DNA of 64,000 nucleotides from Cellulomonas taurus (GTDB taxonomy: Bacteria > Actinomycetota > Actinomycetes > Actinomycetales > Cellulomonadaceae): assembly GCF_012931845.1 (NCBI RefSeq), contig NZ_CP051884.1:1-64000 (forward strand). The letters run 5' to 3'. Under the pieces are notes generated by a model. The model saw nothing but the letters and a program-made list of their open reading frames with translations, made no database searches and was not told where the DNA came from. The first letter of the stretch is position 1. Each line of letters begins with the position of its first letter. Below are positions 45,871-55,400 of the stretch, piece after piece. A program made the translations under genes and the position numbers.

Positions 45871-47328
45871 ATGTCCGCTCTCCACGACCGCACCGCCGTC
45901 GACCTGGTCATCGCCCTGCGTGACGGGTCGGTCACCCCGAGTCAGCTGACCGAGCACTACCTGGGTCGGATCGACGCGCTGAATGCCCGGGTCGGTGCCC
46001 TGGCGACGGTCACCCCGGAGCTGGCCCGGGAGCGGGCGGCCGGGTTGACCGAGCCGCACGGGGTGCTGTGGGGTCTGCCCACGGCCGACAAGGATCTGAG
46101 CAACCGGGCCGGGGTGCCCACCGGGTACGGGTCGCGGGTGTTCGCGGGGGAGCGGCGGTTCGTGCCGGAGGTCAGTGACGACATCGTGCGGACGCTGGAC
46201 GAGGCCGGGATCGTGTCGCTGGGCAAGACCGCGGCACCGGAGTTCGGGTTCCCGTCGTACACCGAGACCCTGATCGGGCCGCCGGCCCGGAACCCGTGGG
46301 ACCTGGACCGGGGCGCGGGGGGTTCGAGCGGTGGTGCGGCGGCGGCGGTGGCGAGCGGGATGCTGCCGGTCGCGCCCGGGTCGGACGGCGGCGGGTCGGT
46401 GCGGATCCCGGCGGCAGCCTGCGGTCTGGTCGGGCTGAAGACCACCCGGGGGCTGTTGCCCGGCGGTGGTGGCGTGGAGTCGTTGGGCGGGCTGGTCACG
46501 CACGGGCCGATCGCCCGGACCACGGCCGATGCGGCATTGCTGCTGGAGGGCATGCTGCCGCGTGCCGCCGATGGGACCGTGCCGCACCCGCGCACCCTGC
46601 GCACCACGGCCGCGCCGGCCGGTGCCTACCTCGCGGCTGCCCAGTCGCCCGACCCGCGACGGCTGCGGATCGGGGTCAGCACGTTCAGCGCGTGGGAGGG
46701 CACCTACGACATCCGGCTCGGTGACGACGCCCGGGCGGCCCTGGACCTCGCGGCCAGCACGCTGAGCGACCTGGGGCACGAGGTGGTTGAGGCCCCGCGC
46801 TGGGAACCGGATCCCTCGTACTCCCCGGCGTTCCGGACGCTGTGGATGGCCGGTGCGTCGGCGGTGCCGATCGACGACCCGGAGTCGTTGGCGTTGCTGG
46901 AGCCGTTGACCCGGTGGCTGGTCGGGGTCGGCCGGGAGGTGACCGCGCGGCAGGTGGTCGAGGCGGTGGCGGCGCTCGCCGCCTTCGAGCGCACCCTGGT
47001 CGGTCGGGTCGGCGGGTACGACGCCGTGCTGCTGCCCGGGATGGCGATGACGCCGCGCCCGATCGGCTGGTACGACGCCGCGGACCCGGAGCGGAACTTC
47101 GCTCAGCAGTGCGAGTACACGCCGTACACCTCGATGATCAACGTCGCCGGACTGCCGGCGCTGGCGGCTCCGGTGCACTGGACGGCACCCACGGCGTCGG
47201 CGCCGGGTGGGCTGCCGATGGGGGTGCAGCTGGTCGGGTCGCCGGGGGCGGAGCGGGTGCTGCTCGGGCTGTCGGCGGAGCTGGAGGACGTGCTGCGGTG
47301 GGGGGAGCGCCGGCCGCCGCTGTGGTGA
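45871..47328 (+). CDS. Amidase signature family hydrolase
   Basis: A 485-residue Ser-cisSer-Lys hydrolase of amides. The catalytic Lys is in LPTADKDLSN near 69-78, the cis-Ser in GGSSGGAAAAVASG near 151-164, and the nucleophilic Ser in GGGSVRIPAAACGLVG near 173-188. No GatB/GatC partner is near and the sequence is not GatA-like in context, so it is a general amidase, not the tRNA transamidase. TACCGT just before the ATG suggests a nearby -10 and a leaderless start. Confidence 0.9.
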   Translation: MSALHDRTAVDLVIALRDGSVTPSQLTEHYLGRIDALNARVGALATVTPELARERAAGLTEPHGVLWGLPTADKDLSNRAGVPTGYGSRVFAGERRFVPEVSDDIVRTLDEAGIVSLGKTAAPEFGFPSYTETLIGPPARNPWDLDRGAGGSSGGAAAAVASGMLPVAPGSDGGGSVRIPAAACGLVGLKTTRGLLPGGGGVESLGGLVTHGPIARTTADAALLLEGMLPRAADGTVPHPRTLRTTAAPAGAYLAAAQSPDPRRLRIGVSTFSAWEGTYDIRLGDDARAALDLAASTLSDLGHEVVEAPRWEPDPSYSPAFRTLWMAGASAVPIDDPESLALLEPLTRWLVGVGREVTARQVVEAVAALAAFERTLVGRVGGYDAVLLPGMAMTPRPIGWYDAADPERNFAQQCEYTPYTSMINVAGLPALAAPVHWTAPTASAPGGLPMGVQLVGSPGAERVLLGLSAELEDVLRWGERRPPLW

Positions 47329-47344
47329 GCGGGCGCGTCGCGGG

Positions 47345-48160
47345 TCACCGCGACAGATCCGCCACCGCCCCCAGGTCGTCCCCCGCCGCGGCACCCAGGA
47401 ACCGGTACGGCCTCGGCGCGTCGTCCACCTCGCCGATCACCACGTCGGCCACCGCCAGGCTGATGTTGTCCCGGGAGTCGGCGGCCAGTGCGGCGGCTAG
47501 CAGGGCGTCGGCGGCTGCCTCGCGGTCGGGGGTGTCGGCCAGGATCGCCAGGATCCGGTCCTCCTCGACGTAGTCGGTCAGGCCGTCGGAGGTGACCAGC
47601 CAGCGGTCGCCGTCCTGCGCCGGGACGTCGAGCACCGGGAGGTCGGCGGTGTCCTCCACATGGCCGGAGAGCGAGCGCATGATCACGTTGCGCAACGGGT
47701 GGGTGCGGGCATCCGCCGGGTCCACCGCGCCGGAGTCGACCAGCATCTGCACGTAGGAGTCGTCACGGGTGACCCGGTAGCCCGCGCCGTCGCGCACCAG
47801 GTAGGCGCGGGAGTCGCCGAGGTGGCCGACCCGCACGGAGTCATCGCCGCCGAAGACCGCGGTGACCGTGGTCGACATGCCGTCGAGCTCCGGTTCGCGG
47901 CGGATCCGGTGGCCGATCTCCGCGTTGGCGGTGGCGATCAGCTCGGCGAGGTCGTCGGTGGTGAAGCGGTGGGCGGGCCGGTTCGCCAGTGCTGACATGA
48001 CGCGGTGGGTGAAGGTCCAGGAGGCGATGTCGCCGCCGACGTTCCCGCCGACCCCGTCCGCGACCAGCGCGTAGTCGACCGAGGCGCCGACCGAGTCCTG
48101 GTTCTGGGCGCGATGGGGACCCGTCTCGGAGCGGAGCGCGGTGTGGAGGGTGACCGGCAT
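47345..48160 (-). CDS. PP2C-family Ser/Thr phosphatase without membrane anchor
   Basis: A second PP2C phosphatase, 271 residues, soluble. The motifs are NQDSVGASVDYALVADGVGG (about 20-39), GHLGDSRAYLVRDG, VTSDGLTDYV and ADSRDNISLAV, each with the metal-binding Asp. It has no linker, membrane segment or external domain, unlike PstP at 25.5 kb. ATG 48160 is chosen; the longer frame adds a Pro/His/Arg leader. No kinase gene is adjacent. It lies between the amidase (convergent) and the TetR gene, same strand. Confidence 0.88.
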   Translation of the reverse strand: MPVTLHTALRSETGPHRAQNQDSVGASVDYALVADGVGGNVGGDIASWTFTHRVMSALANRPAHRFTTDDLAELIATANAEIGHRIRREPELDGMSTTVTAVFGGDDSVRVGHLGDSRAYLVRDGAGYRVTRDDSYVQMLVDSGAVDPADARTHPLRNVIMRSLSGHVEDTADLPVLDVPAQDGDRWLVTSDGLTDYVEEDRILAILADTPDREAAADALLAAALAADSRDNISLAVADVVIGEVDDAPRPYRFLGAAAGDDLGAVADLSR

Positions 48161-48223
48161 TGGTCGATCGTGCGGGTGGGAGCGGGGGCGGGGCAAGTGG
48201 GGCGCGCGGATGGGGCGGCGGGG

Positions 48224-48850
48224 TCAGCTCCCGAGCAGCCGATCGGCGAGCTGCCGCCAGGCGGTGGGCAGGTCGACGCCCTCCTGGTCGCGCAGCCAGC
48301 GCAGCTGAATCCCGTCCATCGCGGCGAGGACCTCTCGGGCCAGTTCGACGGGGTCGTCGACGTCGGGTCCGGCGGCGGTGGCGAACAGGTCCAGCGCCCA
48401 GCGTTCGCGGGTGACGAAGTAATCGTGGGCGGGGTGGCTGGGTTCCAGGGACTCGGCGTTCAGCACCGAGTAGAGCCGGACGATCTCCGGTTGGCGGGAG
48501 TTGCGCTGGACCAGCGCGTCACAGAGCGCGCGGAGCGGGATGTCGGCATCGGTGCCGCTGTCGAAGACCTCGGGCTCGACGCCGAGCAGGTCGGCGAGCT
48601 GGGCCAGGTCCTGGGCGTCGCGGTACTCCAGGACGGCGACCAGCAGTTGATCCTTGGAGCCGACGTGGTGCAGGACGCCGCCCTCGGTGATCCCGCAGGC
48701 CAGGGCGACGTCGCGCAGGGTGAGACCCCAGAATCCGCGCTCGGCGATCAGGCCGGAGGACACGGTGAGGATCTGGGTGAGCCGGTCCGATGCGCTCATC
48801 CGTGAGCGGGTGGCACGCGGCGAGTAGCGGCTGATGGGGGGCTGCGACAC
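48224..48850 (-). CDS. TetR-family regulator of the GH3/MFS operon
   Basis: A 208-residue repressor with a helix-turn-helix running through LRDVALACGITEGGVLHHVG and GSKDQLLVAVLEYRD. It is a paralogue of the regulator at 52.9 kb: both are 208 residues and share HHxGSKDQLL, EYRD/KYRD, a VLNAES/VLSAES segment followed by HPAHDYF/HPAREYF, and AMDGIQ/VMDGLQ. GTG 48850 follows AGGAGA. It is divergent from the GH3 gene and should repress it through the inverted repeat at 48912. Confidence 0.87.
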   Translation of the reverse strand: MSQPPISRYSPRATRSRMSASDRLTQILTVSSGLIAERGFWGLTLRDVALACGITEGGVLHHVGSKDQLLVAVLEYRDAQDLAQLADLLGVEPEVFDSGTDADIPLRALCDALVQRNSRQPEIVRLYSVLNAESLEPSHPAHDYFVTRERWALDLFATAAGPDVDDPVELAREVLAAMDGIQLRWLRDQEGVDLPTAWRQLADRLLGS

Positions 48851-48911
48851 CGGATCTCCTGAACTGGACTCTGCTGCTGGTCATTGTGGCAGAGGCACCT
48901 TCGGCGCTACC

Positions 48912-48940
48912 TTACTGAACACTGAACGAGCACTCAGTAA
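48912..48940. promoter_or_regulatory. Candidate TetR operator
   Basis: Perfect 7-base arms TTACTGA (48912-48918) and TCAGTAA (48934-48940) separated by 15 bases, midway in the gap between the divergent TetR and GH3 genes. An internal ACTGA at 48921 may be a second half-site. Confidence 0.6.
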
Positions 48941-48971
48941 AACCCTCGACGATGAGCGGAGACCGAGTCAT

Positions 48972-51158
48972 ATGAGCACCACCGGCGCCACGGCATTCGA
49001 CCGGGCGGTCAGCGCGGTCAGGAACGGCGCACCGGCTGCCACCCAGGCGGCCCACCTCTACGAGCAGCTCACCGACGCGGAGCGGCTCGACCTGTTGGAC
49101 GGCGACCTGCCGTTCTGGCAGGGCATGCACTCCTTCGTCACCGACGGCTACAACGTCGACCCCTACCCGATGGGCGCGGTGCCCCGACTGGGGGTGCCCG
49201 GGATCCAGTTCGTCGACGGGCCGCGCGGCAGCGTGGTCGGACAGGCGACGGCGTTCCCGGTGTCGATGGCCCGCGGCGCGACCTGGGACACCGACCTGGA
49301 GGAGCGGATCGGCGCCGCCATCGGCGCGGAACTTCGCGCGGCCGGCGGCAACTTCTTCGGCGGGGTGTGCATCAACCTGCCCCGGCACCCGGCGTGGGGC
49401 CGCGCGCAGGAGACCTACTCCGACCAGCCGACCCTGCTGGGCGAGATGGGCGCCGCCCTGACCCGCGGCGTCCAGCGGCATGCGATGGCCTGCGTGAAGC
49501 ACTTCGCGCTGAACTCGATGGAGAACGCCCGCTTCCAGGTGGACGTCCGCATCGACGACGCCACCTTGCACGAGGACTTCCTGCCGCACTTCCGCCGGGT
49601 GATCGACGAGGGCGCGGCCGCGGTGATGAGCTCCTACAACGCGATCAACGGCGAGTGGGCCGGGCAGAACCCGCACACCCTGACCACGGTGCTCCGCGAG
49701 GAGTGGGGCTTCGAGGGCACGGTGATCACCGACTTCATCTGGGGCATGCGGGACGGCACCGCGGCACTGCGCGCCGGACTGGACGTCGAGGCACCGTTCC
49801 GGCAGCAGCGCGGTGCGCACCTCGCCGCGGCGCTCGCGGACGGCACCGCCGACTGGGCGGACGTGCGCCGGGCGGCGCTGCGCATCCTGGCGACCCAGCT
49901 CCGGCACTACGCCGGGCGGGAGCAGGTCGAGCCGGACCGCGAGGTGATCCTGAGCGACGCGCACACCGAGCTGGCCCGCGATGCCGCCCGCCGGGCGATG
50001 GTGCTGCTGCGCAACGAGCCGGTGGCCGGGTCGCCGGTGCTCCCGCTGCCCGCCACGCTGGGTTCCCTGGCGGTGCTGGGCCGGCTCGCCGACCGGGCGA
50101 ACACCGGCGACCACGGCTCCTCGGATGTCCGCTCGCCGGAGGTGACCTCCGCCCTCGCCGGGCTGACCGCCGCGCTGCCGGACGCTCGGATCCGCCACGA
50201 CGACGGAGCCGATCTGCGCCGGGCCGCCGAGCTCGCCGCCGACTCCGAGGTCGCCGTCGTGGTGGTGGGCTACACCGCGGAGGACGAGGGCGAGTTCGTG
50301 GACGGGTCGGTGGCGACCCGGGAGGAGCTGCTCGCGATCTACCCCGAACCCGAGGATGACCAGCAGGCCGCGTGGCGGGACGAGGTGCTGTCCACGATGG
50401 GTGCCGGGGTCAGCGTCGTCGGGGCCGGATCGGCGGGTGGTGACCGGCGTGACCTGCACCTGCGCCCGGAGGACGTGCAGCTGGTGCACGCGGTGGCCGC
50501 CGCCAACCCGCGCACGGTGGTCGTCCTGGTCACGGCGGGGGCGGTGCTGATGGAGGAGTGGCACCGCGAGGTCCCCGGCATCCTGGTGTCCTGGTACTGC
50601 GGGATGGCCGGTGGGCATGCGTTGGCCGACGTGCTGCTCGGCGCGCACAACCCCTCCGGCCGGCTGCCCTACGCGATCCCGGCGGACGCCGCCGACCTGC
50701 CCGAGCTGGACATCGACGCCACCGCGATCACCTACGACCGGTGGTACGGCCAGCGGCTGCTCGCCCAGCGGGGTGTGCAGGCGCTGTACCCGCTGGGGTG
50801 GGGCCTGTCCTACACCGGGTGGTCGGTCTCCGGACTGACCATCGTGCGGGACGGCGAGCGGCTGCGCGGCGAGGTGACCGTGGCGAACACCGGTGACGTG
50901 GATGGTCGGCACGTGGTGCAGGTGTACGGCACCCGTACCGACGGCGACCGCACCGGTGAGCGCGAGCTGCTCGGCTTCGCGACGGTCACGGTGCCCGCCG
51001 GGTCGAGTGCGGTGGTCCCGCTGGACGTCAGCCTCGACCGCCTGACCCGCTGGGACGCCACCGGCGCCCGGTACGTCCTGCCCGGCGGTCCGGTGCGGAT
51101 CGAGGCCGGCTCGTTCTGGGGCGACCCGGACGCGGCGGTCGGCACCGTCCAGCTCTGA
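48972..51158 (+). CDS. GH3 family glycoside hydrolase (beta-glucosidase type)
   Basis: Hydrolyses beta-linked glucose or xylose from oligosaccharides. The 728-residue protein has no signal peptide, so it is intracellular. The (beta/alpha)8 domain carries CVKHFALNSMEN and the nucleophile Asp254 in VITDFIWGMRDG (TDF instead of the common SDW). The alpha/beta sandwich, with EGEFVDGS and AYAIP-like PYAIPADA, and a C-terminal fibronectin-III-like domain (GEVTVANTGDVDGRHVVQVY) follow. ATG 48972 is used; the frame is open upstream through the operator. MFS transporter follows, separated by a hairpin. Confidence 0.92.
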   Translation: MSTTGATAFDRAVSAVRNGAPAATQAAHLYEQLTDAERLDLLDGDLPFWQGMHSFVTDGYNVDPYPMGAVPRLGVPGIQFVDGPRGSVVGQATAFPVSMARGATWDTDLEERIGAAIGAELRAAGGNFFGGVCINLPRHPAWGRAQETYSDQPTLLGEMGAALTRGVQRHAMACVKHFALNSMENARFQVDVRIDDATLHEDFLPHFRRVIDEGAAAVMSSYNAINGEWAGQNPHTLTTVLREEWGFEGTVITDFIWGMRDGTAALRAGLDVEAPFRQQRGAHLAAALADGTADWADVRRAALRILATQLRHYAGREQVEPDREVILSDAHTELARDAARRAMVLLRNEPVAGSPVLPLPATLGSLAVLGRLADRANTGDHGSSDVRSPEVTSALAGLTAALPDARIRHDDGADLRRAAELAADSEVAVVVVGYTAEDEGEFVDGSVATREELLAIYPEPEDDQQAAWRDEVLSTMGAGVSVVGAGSAGGDRRDLHLRPEDVQLVHAVAAANPRTVVVLVTAGAVLMEEWHREVPGILVSWYCGMAGGHALADVLLGAHNPSGRLPYAIPADAADLPELDIDATAITYDRWYGQRLLAQRGVQALYPLGWGLSYTGWSVSGLTIVRDGERLRGEVTVANTGDVDGRHVVQVYGTRTDGDRTGERELLGFATVTVPAGSSAVVPLDVSLDRLTRWDATGARYVLPGGPVRIEAGSFWGDPDAAVGTVQL

Positions 51159-51161
51159 ACC

Positions 51162-51197
51162 CTGCGGGGCGGCGCTTCCCCCGGCGCCGCCCCGCAG
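51162..51197 (+). terminator. Intercistronic hairpin between GH3 and MFS genes
   Basis: CTGCGGGGCGGCGC at 51162-51175 pairs perfectly with 51184-51197 around 8 bases. There is no T tract; it may attenuate or stabilise the upstream message. Confidence 0.6.
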
Positions 51198-51229
51198 TCC
51201 CCTCATTTCCTCAATGACGAGAGAGAACC

Positions 51230-52486
51230 ATGTCCGCAACCACCTCCCCGTCCCCGGTCCCCACCGACGACGACCAGGCCTCGGTGCCGGTCAGGGGCGG
51301 TGTCGCCCTCGCCCTCGGCTGCTTCCTCTGGCTCGGGCCCTACCTCGGGGTGAACGCCGTGCTGCTGCCCGCCCGGGTGGCCGAGATCGCCCCGCAGGAG
51401 AAGACCGGCGTCATCGCCCTGCTCGCCACCGTCGCGATGATCGTCGCCACCCTCGCCAACGTCCTGATCGGCGCCTTCTCCGACCTGACCCGTTCCCGGT
51501 GGGGGCGACGCAGCCCGTGGCTGATCGTCGGGTCGATCGGCTCGGCGGCGATGCTGCTGGCGGTCGGTCGGGCCAGCACCGTCGGGCAACTGGTGCTGCT
51601 CTGGGCGATCTACCAGGTGTTCCTGAACGCGATCGTGGCGCCGCTGCTCGCGGTCATCTCGGACCGGATCGCGCCCCGGCACCGCGGCACGATCTCCTCC
51701 ATCTACGCCTTCGGGTACTCCGCCGGGTTGTACGGCGGGCAGATCATCGGCGCGCAGTTCCTCGGCGGCCTCTGGGCCGGGTTCGTGGTGCTGGCCGCCC
51801 TGACCCTGCTGTCCGGGCCGGTGGCGGTGCTGCTGCTGCGCGAGCCGTCCAGCCGCGACCTGCCGCGCCGCCACCTGAGCAAGGCGATGCTGCTCGACTC
51901 GTTCAGCCTGCCGCGCAAGGACTGCCGGGACTACTACCTGGCACTGTTCGGGAAGTTCCTGATCATCTCGGCCACCTTCGCGATCTCCGGCTACCAGCTC
52001 TACATCCTGACCGACTACATGCGCCTCGGTGACGGTTCCACCGCCGGGTACATCTCCAGCATCGCGACCATCCTGATGATCACCGCGCTGGTGATGTCCG
52101 CGATCTCCGGCCCGGTGTCCGACCGGATCGGCCGCCGCAAGCTTCCCGTGGTGGTCGCCGGGGTGCTGGTCGCGGTGGGGGTGCTGGTGCCCGCCGTCTC
52201 CGCCAGCCCGTGGACGATGTTGGTGTACGCGGTGATCGCCGGCGTCGGGATGGGCGCGTTCAACGCCGTCGACCAGGCGCTCAACGTCGAGGTGCTGCCG
52301 AACCAGGACACCGCCGCCAAGGACCTGGGGGTGCTGAACCTGGCGAACACCGGCGGGCAGATCGTGGGACCGATCGTCGCGGCCGCGGCGATCTCCGCCA
52401 TCGGGTACCGGGCGATGTTCCCGCTGGCGGCGGCGCTCGCACTGGTGGGCTGCGTGCTGATCCTGATGATCCGCCGGGTGCGCTGA
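51230..52486 (+). CDS. MFS transporter, probably for sugar
   Basis: A 418-residue 12-helix major facilitator with the loop 2-3 motif SDLTRSRWGRRSPWLIVG near 83-100 and a matching GPVSDRIGRRKLP near 294-306. The first motif resembles sugar-proton symporters of the GPH/MFS type. Its position after a GH3 gene under one TetR operator suggests that it imports the glucoside cleaved by that enzyme, but the substrate is not shown by the sequence. Confidence 0.88.
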   Translation: MSATTSPSPVPTDDDQASVPVRGGVALALGCFLWLGPYLGVNAVLLPARVAEIAPQEKTGVIALLATVAMIVATLANVLIGAFSDLTRSRWGRRSPWLIVGSIGSAAMLLAVGRASTVGQLVLLWAIYQVFLNAIVAPLLAVISDRIAPRHRGTISSIYAFGYSAGLYGGQIIGAQFLGGLWAGFVVLAALTLLSGPVAVLLLREPSSRDLPRRHLSKAMLLDSFSLPRKDCRDYYLALFGKFLIISATFAISGYQLYILTDYMRLGDGSTAGYISSIATILMITALVMSAISGPVSDRIGRRKLPVVVAGVLVAVGVLVPAVSASPWTMLVYAVIAGVGMGAFNAVDQALNVEVLPNQDTAAKDLGVLNLANTGGQIVGPIVAAAAISAIGYRAMFPLAAALALVGCVLILMIRRVR

Positions 52487-52577
52487 GCCGGACCCGGCCC
52501 CGCTGCCTCGGATTGCTGAGTCCTCAGGTGCTCCATAGCCTGGGCCGGCCACATGACCCCGAGAACCAGGAGTGACG

Positions 52578-52808
52578 ATGCTCAAGCGGTTGATCAGCGT
52601 CTCAGTTGCGATGACGGCTTTCGCGGGGGTGGGTCTGGCCACGGCCGGAGCGGCCTCGGCCTACAACGGCGGCACGGTGATCATGCCGAGCGCCTCCTCC
52701 TGCCGGGCCGAGGAGAAGCTGTTCCGCGACGAGGGCTACGTCATCACCCACGGCTGCATGCAGTTCTCCAACGGGTGGGCCTTCCACTGGTACGACCCGC
52801 GGCCCTGA
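52578..52808 (+). CDS. Small secreted protein of unknown function
   Basis: A 76-residue protein with a clear signal peptide (MLKRLISVSVAMTAFAGVGL..., cleavage near ASA-YNG at about 29) leaving a mature peptide of about 48 residues with two Cys (CRAEE and HGCMQF), likely one disulphide. ATG 52578 follows AGGAG by six bases. No family recognised; small Cys-paired secreted proteins of this kind are common in actinobacteria. A strong terminator follows. Confidence 0.7.
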   Translation: MLKRLISVSVAMTAFAGVGLATAGAASAYNGGTVIMPSASSCRAEEKLFRDEGYVITHGCMQFSNGWAFHWYDPRP

Positions 52809-52824
52809 GGCCTCGCGGTGCCTG

Positions 52825-52862
52825 ACTGACGCGTCCGACCCGGGAGGGTCGGGCGCGTCAGT
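52825..52862. terminator. Bidirectional terminator
   Basis: A 17-bp stem (ACTGACGCGTCCGACCC at 52825-52841 with 52846-52862, one T-G pair) and a GGGA tetraloop, between the convergent secreted-protein and TetR genes. Confidence 0.8.
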
Positions 52863-52886
52863 GCTGTCCGGAGGGGGCGGGCCGGC

Positions 52887-53513
52887 TCAGACCCCCGCGT
52901 CCTCCCCGACCACCGCCCGCACCAGCGCCTCGATCGCGAACGCCGACGTCTCGGCCAGCTCGACGTTCGCCGGGTCGAGCAGCCACTGCACCTGCAGCCC
53001 GTCCATCACCGCCAGGATCGCAGCGGCCGCGCGGTCGACGATGGCGGGTTCCTCGATGCCCCGCTCGGTGCAGATCCGGTCGAAGGCCTCGCGGATCTCC
53101 CGGCGCAGCGTCGTGTAGCGGTCCTGGAAGTACTCGCGCGCCGGGTGCTCGTCGGTGACCGACTCGGCGGAGAGGACGGCGTACGCCTGGACGATGCCGG
53201 GGCGCTGCTCGTTGGTGAAGGCGGTCCGGATCAGGTGCCGGAACAGCTCGATGCCGTCCGGGATGCGCTGCCCGGCGAAGTCCTCGACGTCGGAGCTGTC
53301 GCGGTATTTCAGCACTTCGAGCAGCAGCTGATCCTTGGACCCGAAGTGGTGCAGGATCCCGGCGTGGGTCATGTCGACCTGCTCGGCGATCTCGGTCAGC
53401 GGGCCGTTCTTGTAGCCCTTCGACCCGAAGGTGGTCATCGCCGCGCGCAGGATCTCCCTGCGCCGTTCCAGGGTCTCCGGGCGCGCCTTCGGCGTGCGCT
53501 TGGGCGCGCTCAT
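52887..53513 (-). CDS. TetR-family regulator of the ABC/GH3 operon
   Basis: A 208-residue repressor, paralogue of the one at 48.2 kb. The helix-turn-helix lies around LTEIAEQVDMTHAGILHHFG, followed by GSKDQLLLEVLKYRD; the C-terminal domain has VLSAESVTDEHPAREYF and AVMDGLQVQWLLDP. ATG 53513 is chosen because the longer frame has no conserved start. It diverges from the substrate-binding protein gene over 158 bases that hold the inverted repeat at 53577. Confidence 0.87.
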   Translation of the reverse strand: MSAPKRTPKARPETLERRREILRAAMTTFGSKGYKNGPLTEIAEQVDMTHAGILHHFGSKDQLLLEVLKYRDSSDVEDFAGQRIPDGIELFRHLIRTAFTNEQRPGIVQAYAVLSAESVTDEHPAREYFQDRYTTLRREIREAFDRICTERGIEEPAIVDRAAAAILAVMDGLQVQWLLDPANVELAETSAFAIEALVRAVVGEDAGV

Positions 53514-53576
53514 CTGCCTGCCTTCTTCGCTGCGGTGGGGCGTCGGAATCGAGTGTAGGTGCACTCTGGACACGAC

Positions 53577-53594
53577 TTACTGACAGTGTAGTAA
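53577..53594. promoter_or_regulatory. Candidate TetR operator
   Basis: TTACT (53577-53581) and AGTAA (53590-53594) separated by 8 bases. It begins TTACTGA like the operator at 48912. It lies between the divergent TetR and transporter genes. Confidence 0.5.
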
Positions 53595-53671
53595 CCTCCC
53601 GGCATCACGTCATCGAGGACGGGGCTCTCCCTCCGGACGTGCACCCCGTTGCTGTTTCAAAGGAGAAACCG

Positions 53672-55339
53672 ATGAAGGTCAAGATCCCCCTGGTCGCCCT
53701 GGGTCTGGCGGCGGCCCTGACGCTGGCGGCCTGCGGCACGGGCGAGAGCGGCTCCGACGGTGGTGGCGGTTCGGGTGCGGCCGGTGCGGCGCTCACCATC
53801 GCCAAGCCGGACGGCGCGATCGCCACCGAGTCGAACAACCCGTTCGTCGGCGATGCCTCGGCGATGAAGCTGGGGTACATCAACGCGATGCTGGAGCCGG
53901 TCGGCTTCGAGAACCTGGTCGACCCGACCCAGGAGACCAAGCCGTGGCTGGCGTCCCAGATCACCTGGAACGACGACTACACCCAGCTGGAGCTGGTGGC
54001 ACGGGACGGGGTGACCTGGTCCGACGGCGAGGACTTCACCGCCGACGACATCGCCTTCACCTACCAGCTGCTCAAGGACAAGCCGGAGCTGGACAACGCG
54101 GCGCTGGGCATCAAGGACGTCACCACGGCGGAGAACACCGTCACGATCACCTTCGAGAACTCGATGTACGCCAAGCGGGACAAGGTGATCCACAAGCTGG
54201 TCATCCCGCAGCACATCTGGGAGTCGGTCGAGGACCCGGCCACCTACGAGAACCTCGACCCGGTGGGCACCGGCCCCTACACGCTGACCACCTTCAGCAC
54301 CCAGAGCGTCGAGCTCTCCGCCCGGGACGACTACTGGGGCGGCGACCTGGCGGTGCCGACGCTGTACTACGTGTCCTACAACGACAACACCGCGCTCACC
54401 ACGGCGCTGGCCAGCGGTGACGCCGACTGGGCGCAGGCATTCATCCCGAACGTCGACTCGGCCTACCTGTCCAAGGACGAGGCGAATGTCTACTGGGCGG
54501 CCGCCGGGCTGGGCATCGACGCGATGTTCATGAACACCACGGCCAAGCCCTTCGACGACGTGGCGTTCCGCCAGGCGATGAACCTGGTGGTCGACCGCTC
54601 CAAGCACCAGCAGATCGCCCGGGAGGGTGGGGTGCCGGAGCTGACGTCGGTCACCGGTCTGCCCACCCCGGCCGGTGACGCCTTCATCTCCGACGAGTAC
54701 CAGGGCGAGGACCTGACGGTCGACGTGGACGGAGCGAAGGAGATCCTGGAGGACGCCGGGTACACCTGGAAGTCGGACAAGCTGGTCGACCCGGACGGGC
54801 AAAACGTCAGCTTCGAGCTGTCGGTGCCGCAGGGCTGGAGCGACTACGTGACCGGGATCAGCCTGATCGGCGACGCCGCGTCCGAGCTGGGCGTGGACAC
54901 CACGATCAACACCCCGGACTCGGACACCTGGTGGGACATGAAGACCACGGGTGACTTCCAGGCGATCCTGCACTGGACCGACACCGGCCTGACGCCCTAC
55001 GACTTGTACAGCGACATCATGGACGGTCGCTGGCTGGTCGCCGAGGGTGAGGCGGCCGACTACAACTTCGGCCGCTTCGACTCGCCGGAGGCCACCGCGG
55101 CGCTGAACGCGTACGCCACCGCCACCACCGACGAGGACCGGTCCGCGGCGCTGGCCACCGCGCAGCAGATCTTCGTGGAGCAGGTGCCCGCGCTGCCGAT
55201 CGGTACCCGGCCGTTCATCGCCGAGTACAACACCCGCAACTACGTGGGCTGGCCGTCCGAGGACGACCCGTACACCAACCCGGACCCGACGCAGCCGACG
55301 GCCTCGCTGATCCTCACCTCGCTGAAGCCGGCCAACTGA
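53672..55339 (+). CDS. ABC transporter substrate-binding lipoprotein (SBP_bac_5)
   Basis: A 555-residue extracellular binding protein of the DppA/OppA family. The lipoprotein signal ends in the lipobox LAAC with Cys at about 22, then a Gly/Ser linker. Family motifs include a [20 protein letters not shown] segment near 108-127 and [11 protein letters not shown] near 205-215. Although annotated for peptides in general, this cluster in carbohydrate-degrading bacteria often binds cello- or xylo-oligosaccharides; the adjacent GH3 gene supports that. A strong AGGAG precedes the ATG. A hairpin separates it from the ATPase genes. Confidence 0.92.
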   Translation: MKVKIPLVALGLAAALTLAACGTGESGSDGGGGSGAAGAALTIAKPDGAIATESNNPFVGDASAMKLGYINAMLEPVGFENLVDPTQETKPWLASQITWNDDYTQLELVARDGVTWSDGEDFTADDIAFTYQLLKDKPELDNAALGIKDVTTAENTVTITFENSMYAKRDKVIHKLVIPQHIWESVEDPATYENLDPVGTGPYTLTTFSTQSVELSARDDYWGGDLAVPTLYYVSYNDNTALTTALASGDADWAQAFIPNVDSAYLSKDEANVYWAAAGLGIDAMFMNTTAKPFDDVAFRQAMNLVVDRSKHQQIAREGGVPELTSVTGLPTPAGDAFISDEYQGEDLTVDVDGAKEILEDAGYTWKSDKLVDPDGQNVSFELSVPQGWSDYVTGISLIGDAASELGVDTTINTPDSDTWWDMKTTGDFQAILHWTDTGLTPYDLYSDIMDGRWLVAEGEAADYNFGRFDSPEATAALNAYATATTDEDRSAALATAQQIFVEQVPALPIGTRPFIAEYNTRNYVGWPSEDDPYTNPDPTQPTASLILTSLKPAN

Positions 55340-55343
55340 TCCC

Positions 55344-55379
55344 TGCGCGGGTGGTGGTCGTCCGGCCACCACCCGCGCA
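55344..55379 (+). terminator. Intercistronic hairpin after the binding-protein gene
   Basis: TGCGCGGGTGGTGG at 55344-55357 pairs perfectly with 55366-55379 around 8 bases. No T tract. Such hairpins often keep binding-protein mRNA in excess over the membrane components. Confidence 0.65.
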
Positions 55380-55400
55380 CCGTCCGACAGGAATGATGCA

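Noticed and set aside
45871-47328. GatA subunit of the glutamyl-tRNA amidotransferase
   Set aside because: The amidase signature is shared, but there is no gatB/gatC neighbour and the rest fits general amidases.
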